From CBDULQ01 sp965368115 (GTDB lineage: Bacteria > Pseudomonadota > Gammaproteobacteria > SZUA-229): DNA of 9,944 bases. Below are positions 7,158 through 9,944 of the stretch, one piece after another. The stretch spans positions 1-9,944 of the forward strand of contig CBDULQ010000131.1 in assembly GCA_965368115.1 (NCBI GenBank), written 5' to 3'. Position 1 is the first letter of the stretch; the number at the start of each line of letters is the position of its first letter. The translations under genes and the position numbers were made by a program. The notes below the pieces were generated by a model, which made no database searches, was not told the DNA's origin, and saw only the letters and a list, made by a program, of their open reading frames with translations.

Positions 7158-7254
7158 GGCGACGCGTTGTGTGGAGCTTGCTACAGGTCAAGATAAGAAA
7201 ATTTAATGTCAGAATTCAAATTTGCGCCAATGTTCTCCGCAGCGGCGACGCGTT
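7158..7254 (+). repeat. 11-bp direct repeat GGCGACGCGTT (7158-7168 and 7244-7254)
   Basis: Two exact copies of GGCGACGCGTT in the same orientation, 86 bp apart (about eight helical turns), on either side of the candidate promoter at 7178-7207. The word contains the palindrome ACGCGT. It could be an operator pair, but chance similarity is possible at this length. Confidence 0.35.
7178..7207 (+). promoter_or_regulatory. Candidate sigma-70 promoter for the three-gene cassette
   Basis: TTGCTA (7178-7183, four of six to the -35 consensus), an 18-bp spacer, and TTTAAT (7202-7207, five of six to the -10 consensus). Transcription would begin near 7214, about 100 bp upstream of the favoured start of the PqqD-like gene. 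It is a consensus match only. Confidence 0.35.
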
Positions 7255-7315
7255 ATATTTAGGTATGGGCCCTGAAGCCGTGCTAGTCAATTATGGGATA
7301 AAAGTCGATCAAAAA

Positions 7316-7579
7316 ATGAACATCAATCTTGCCGATAAAACCGAAGTCATTCGCCGACTGGCGCTCAGCGAAAGCGGATTCGTCTTCGATCCGGCCAGCG
7401 GCCAGAGCTTCACAGTCAATGAAACCGGCCTGGAGCTGCTCAGACTGTTGCAGAAAACCAGCAAGCTGGAGGATATTCTTACTGACCTGGATCAGCGCTA
7501 TCAGGGTGAACGGGAAGAAATCGGCCGTGATGTCGAGGAATTCGTCGCCAGCCTCAGCGAACAACTGGGCCTGCAATGA
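7316..7579 (+). CDS. PqqD-like small protein (RiPP recognition element fold)
   Basis: An 87-residue protein resembling PqqD. The family pattern is visible: an N-terminal beta region (FVFDPASGQSFTVN, residues about 23-36), the turn N-E-T-G, a helix (LELLRLLQ), then the L-x-D-I-L...L-x-x-x-Y helix and the terminal D-V-x-x-F-x-x-x-L helix. PqqD and related RRE domains bind the leader of a precursor peptide and present it to modifying enzymes; some stand-alone members have other or unknown partners. There is no ACP-type DSL motif, so it is not a carrier protein. The start at 7316 (MNINLADK) is chosen because homology begins there; in-frame ATGs at 7265 and 7169 would add residues that do not look family-like, and no site has a clear Shine-Dalgarno. 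Its stop overlaps the next start as ATGA (7576-7579), so the genes are translationally coupled. No precursor peptide gene is seen nearby; it may lie beyond the window. Confidence 0.8.
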   Translation: MNINLADKTEVIRRLALSESGFVFDPASGQSFTVNETGLELLRLLQKTSKLEDILTDLDQRYQGEREEIGRDVEEFVASLSEQLGLQ

Positions 7580-8646
7580 GCGCACCGATCACCATCGCGG
7601 TTACCGGCATGAATGCACGGCCGGACAATCCGGGCCCGGGGCTGGCGGTGGCCCGTTGCCTGAAGGAAACCCGCGATTTCGAATGCCGGATCATCGGCCT
7701 CAGTTATGATGCCCTGGACCCGGGTCTGTATCTGGATGATTACTGTGATGCGGGTTATCTGCTGCCCTATCCTTCCGCTGGTGAAGAGGCATTCATGGCA
7801 CGGCTGGAAAATATTCAGCAACGGGAACAGATCGATATCCTGATTCCCTGCCTGGATGCGGAACTGCCCGGCATCATTCGCGCCGAGGCGCAGATCAACC
7901 AGCTCGGCATCCGCACCTTTTTACCCGCCGCAGATCAGCTCAAATTGCGTAACAAGGACAAGCTGCCGGAACTCGCCGCCCATGCCGGCCTGCATTGTCC
8001 ACGCATCATCAGCATCACACGCAGCGATTTTTTCGACGATTGCCAGGATGACGACTGGCATTTCCCGCTAGTGGTCAAAGGCCTGTTCTACGATGCCAGA
8101 ATCGTCTACAGCATCGAACAGGCAAAACAGGCGTTTCGCGCCATTGCCGCGGAATGGGGATTTCCGGTGCTGGTGCAGGCATTCGTGAAAGGACAGGAAT
8201 ACAACCTCACCGCGCTCGGCGACGGTCAGGGGCGGATGCTGTCGGCGGTGATGATGAAAAAAATGGCGCTCACCGACAAGGGCAAGGCCTGGGCCGGCGT
8301 CACCATCGACGACCCGGTGCTGTACCAGGCCAGCGAACGACTGATCAATCGCATCAACTGGCGTGGACCACTGGAAGTCGAGGTCCTGAAAGATCACAAC
8401 GGCCGTTATCAGTTACTGGAAATCAATCCACGTTTTCCGGCCTGGATTTACCTGAGTCATGGCGCCGGACGTAACAGCCCGGCGGCACTGGTGAAGCTGA
8501 TGCAGGGTTATCCGCAAGATCCGGACGCCGCACTCAATACCGGCATCATGTTCATTCGCTATGCCCAGGAAGCGATTGTGCCGATCAGTGAATTCGAACG
8601 CTTCGTGGTCGACGGTGCCGGCCATGAAAAAGGACCTGCTTCATGA
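7576..8646 (+). CDS. ATP-grasp ligase (carbamoyl-phosphate-synthase-like fold)
   Basis: A 356-residue soluble enzyme of the ATP-grasp superfamily, which joins a carboxylate to an amine or other nucleophile through an acyl phosphate. Residues about 5-110 form the pre-ATP-grasp Rossmann-like domain (ITIAVTGMNARPDNPGPG at the N-terminus; IPCLDAELP near 90-98, as in CarB- and PylC-type proteins). The ATP-grasp core follows: probable ATP lysine K168 in FPLVVKG, the strand LEVEVLKD with E269, and the metal-binding EINPR motif (E282, N284, R286). The C-terminal part (SHGAGRNSPAALVKLMQG) is also typical. The substrate cannot be read from sequence. ATGA overlaps join it to the PqqD-like gene before it and the decarboxylase after it, so the three products probably work on one pathway. 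Confidence 0.88.
   Translation: MSAPITIAVTGMNARPDNPGPGLAVARCLKETRDFECRIIGLSYDALDPGLYLDDYCDAGYLLPYPSAGEEAFMARLENIQQREQIDILIPCLDAELPGIIRAEAQINQLGIRTFLPAADQLKLRNKDKLPELAAHAGLHCPRIISITRSDFFDDCQDDDWHFPLVVKGLFYDARIVYSIEQAKQAFRAIAAEWGFPVLVQAFVKGQEYNLTALGDGQGRMLSAVMMKKMALTDKGKAWAGVTIDDPVLYQASERLINRINWRGPLEVEVLKDHNGRYQLLEINPRFPAWIYLSHGAGRNSPAALVKLMQGYPQDPDAALNTGIMFIRYAQEAIVPISEFERFVVDGAGHEKGPAS
8630..8634 (+). promoter_or_regulatory. Ribosome binding site for the decarboxylase
   Basis: AAGGA within AAAAAGGA, eight bases before the ATG at 8643. It supports this ATG, which overlaps the preceding stop codon, as the true start and keeps the unusual N-terminal tail in the protein. Confidence 0.7.
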
Positions 8647-9944
8647 CTGACGACAACACCCCATCCGCACAGGATACGCGTAAACCCTGGATCAAACCCA
8701 GCCTGACACCGGTGCGTTCGGGCCTGCCCGCCAAGTACGGCCAGTCGCAACAAATGCGCTGGCGCGATCATATCGACCAGGTGCCGGTGAGCAAACTGAT
8801 CGAGGACCATGGCTCGCCGTTGTACGTGGTGTCTGAGAAAAAACTGCGCGACAACATGCGCCGCATCAAACGCGTATTCAATGCACGCTATCCCGATGTG
8901 CTGTTCGGCTGGTCCTACAAAACCAACTACCTGGGCGCGGTGTGCAATGTGTTACACCAGGAAGGTGCCTGGGCGGAAGTGGTATCCAATTTCGAATATG
9001 AAAAAGCTCGCAGCCTGGGTGTACCCGGTGACAGGATTATTTTTAACGGGCCCTATAAGTCCCGCGATATTCTAACCCGTGCGGTGCAGGAAAAAGCCCG
9101 CATTCATATCGATCATCTGGATGAACTTTATCTGCTCGAACAGATTACCGGCGAACTGAAGATGCACACTGAAGTCGCTATCCGACTCAACTTCGATACC
9201 GGCTACACCGAACCCTGGAGTCGTTTCGGTTTCAACGTGGAATCGGGTCAGGCGATGAATGCCGCCTGGCGCATCTGCTCAAGCGAATACCTCACCCTGA
9301 GTGGCCTGCACAGCCACATCGGCACCTTCGTACTGGAACCCCTGGCCTACGCCACCCAGACCCGCATCATGTGCGACTTTATGAATCAGGTGGAAGATAA
9401 AACCGGCTGCGACATCAAGTTCATCGACATCGGCGGCGGCTTCGCATCCTTGAATGCGCTGCAGGGCATTTACCTGCCGCCGGAACAGGTGGTGCCCAGT
9501 CTGGAGCAGTATGCGGATGCGATCTGCGACGTGTTGCGCGAACAGACCGAAGAACGGGTTGCCCGCGGTCGGTCGCGACCGCAGCTGGTGCTGGAAACCG
9601 GTCGCGCCATTGTCGACGACACTGAAGTGCTGTTGAGTTCGGTGTTTGCTCACAAGAACCTGCCGGACGGCCGCAAGGCACTGATTCTGGATGCCGGCGT
9701 CAACCTGCTGTTCACCGCCTTCTGGTACAACCACCAGGTGACGCCAACACGCCAGCTGGAAGGCCGCGCTGAAGAAACCGTGCTCTACGGGCCGTTGTGT
9801 ATGAACATCGATCTGGTGCGCGGCAGCATCATGTTGCCGCCGGTGAAGGTGGGCGATGTGCTGATGATCGGTCCGGTCGGTGCCTACAACAATACCCAGT
9901 GGTTGCAGTTCATCGAGTATCGTCCCAACGTGGTGATGGTGCAT
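8643..9944 (+). CDS. Fold-type III PLP decarboxylase (LysA-like), 3' end beyond the window
   Basis: An open frame of 434 codons without a stop to the window edge. It matches the diaminopimelate/ornithine decarboxylase family: PLP lysine K93 in WSYKTNYL, GLHSHIGT (221-228), the phosphate-binding IDIGGGF (261-267), E-T-G-R (318-321), and GPLCMNID (383-390) with C386 as the second-subunit catalytic cysteine. The segment ending YRPNVVMV corresponds to the LysA C-terminal region, so little should be missing. Two oddities: a tail of about 40 residues before the barrel, with RKPWIKPSLTPVRSG at 13-27, and CMNID in place of the LysA CESGD, implying a different substrate. BtrK of butirosin synthesis is a relative that works on a carrier-bound amino acid beside an ATP-grasp partner, a useful analogy. 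Biosynthetic LysA for lysine is less likely, given the neighbours and the altered motif. Confidence 0.88.
   Translation, partial: MTDDNTPSAQDTRKPWIKPSLTPVRSGLPAKYGQSQQMRWRDHIDQVPVSKLIEDHGSPLYVVSEKKLRDNMRRIKRVFNARYPDVLFGWSYKTNYLGAVCNVLHQEGAWAEVVSNFEYEKARSLGVPGDRIIFNGPYKSRDILTRAVQEKARIHIDHLDELYLLEQITGELKMHTEVAIRLNFDTGYTEPWSRFGFNVESGQAMNAAWRICSSEYLTLSGLHSHIGTFVLEPLAYATQTRIMCDFMNQVEDKTGCDIKFIDIGGGFASLNALQGIYLPPEQVVPSLEQYADAICDVLREQTEERVARGRSRPQLVLETGRAIVDDTEVLLSSVFAHKNLPDGRKALILDAGVNLLFTAFWYNHQVTPTRQLEGRAEETVLYGPLCMNIDLVRGSIMLPPVKVGDVLMIGPVGAYNNTQWLQFIEYRPNVVMVH

Larger units (their letters stand above)
7046..7315. promoter_or_regulatory. Divergent intergenic region between nasR and the PqqD-like gene
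   Basis: About 270 bp with no convincing gene. It should hold the nasR promoter (reading left) and the cassette promoter (reading right). Visible structure: an interrupted hairpin at 7068-7100 (GGTC/GACC outside AGCCG/CGGCT) that would lie in the nasR 5' leader, an 11-bp direct repeat (7158-7168 and 7244-7254), and an AT-rich segment at 7195-7225. An open frame from 7169 runs into the PqqD-like gene, but its first 49 residues look unrelated to the family. Confidence 0.6.

Noticed and set aside
7169..7315. N-terminal extension of the PqqD-like gene from upstream ATGs (7169 or 7265)
   Set aside because: The added residues do not resemble the PqqD family and would overlap the candidate promoter. 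The 7265 start is not fully excluded.
7316..7579. Small protein as an acyl carrier protein, by analogy with BtrI
   Set aside because: No DSL phosphopantetheine motif, and the pattern of strands then helices fits PqqD.
9279..9944. - strand open frame at the right edge
   Set aside because: Antisense to the decarboxylase, whose + strand frame shows all family motifs without interruption.
8643..9944. Ordinary lysine-biosynthesis lysA
   Set aside because: Altered CMNID motif, unusual N-terminal tail, and operon partners that do not belong to the lysine pathway; no dapF-like neighbour is seen.

Overview
The window looks like a chromosomal segment of a gammaproteobacterium. This rests on moderate GC content, the NirB/NirD gene order, a NasR-type antiterminator, and a serine/threonine kinase-phosphatase of a kind found next to nirBD in pseudomonads and relatives. 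The genus cannot be fixed from the sequence alone. No tRNA, rRNA, CRISPR array, transposase or integrase is visible.

Left part (1-5622, + strand): a nitrite-assimilation operon. A structured leader (about 42-131) holds a small hairpin, a possible second hairpin, and a very strong intrinsic terminator directly in front of the first gene. Then come nirB (NADH-dependent siroheme nitrite reductase, large subunit), nirD (Rieske-type small subunit), a formate/nitrite-family channel (nirC-like), and a tail-anchored protein that fuses a PP2C phosphatase to a serine/threonine kinase. The channel would import nitrite, NirBD would reduce it to ammonium, and the kinase-phosphatase probably regulates transport or reduction.

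Middle (5623-7315): an inverted pair of 29-bp hairpin repeats separates the kinase gene from a convergent gene on the - strand. That gene encodes a NIT-ANTAR protein, i.e. a NasR nitrate/nitrite-responsive antiterminator. NasR and the terminator-bearing leader at 42-131 make a plausible self-contained circuit: nitrate or nitrite binds NasR, NasR binds the leader RNA, and transcription reads through into nirBDC. About 270 bp of non-coding DNA follows, presumably with divergent promoters.

Right part (7316-9944, + strand): a tightly coupled three-gene cassette whose two junctions are both ATGA overlaps. It encodes an 87-residue PqqD-like protein (RiPP recognition element fold), a CarB-type ATP-grasp ligase, and a fold-type III PLP decarboxylase of the DapDC/LysA group that runs off the window end. 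The decarboxylase has an N-terminal tail with a W-x-x-P-x-L motif resembling the leader motif that PqqD-like domains bind, and its usual CESGD active-site motif reads CMNID. This is the most likely place for an undescribed system: a peptide- or carrier-tethered amino-acid ligation and decarboxylation pathway, formally similar to BtrJ/BtrK of butirosin synthesis but with a PqqD-like protein instead of an acyl carrier protein. That interpretation is inference.
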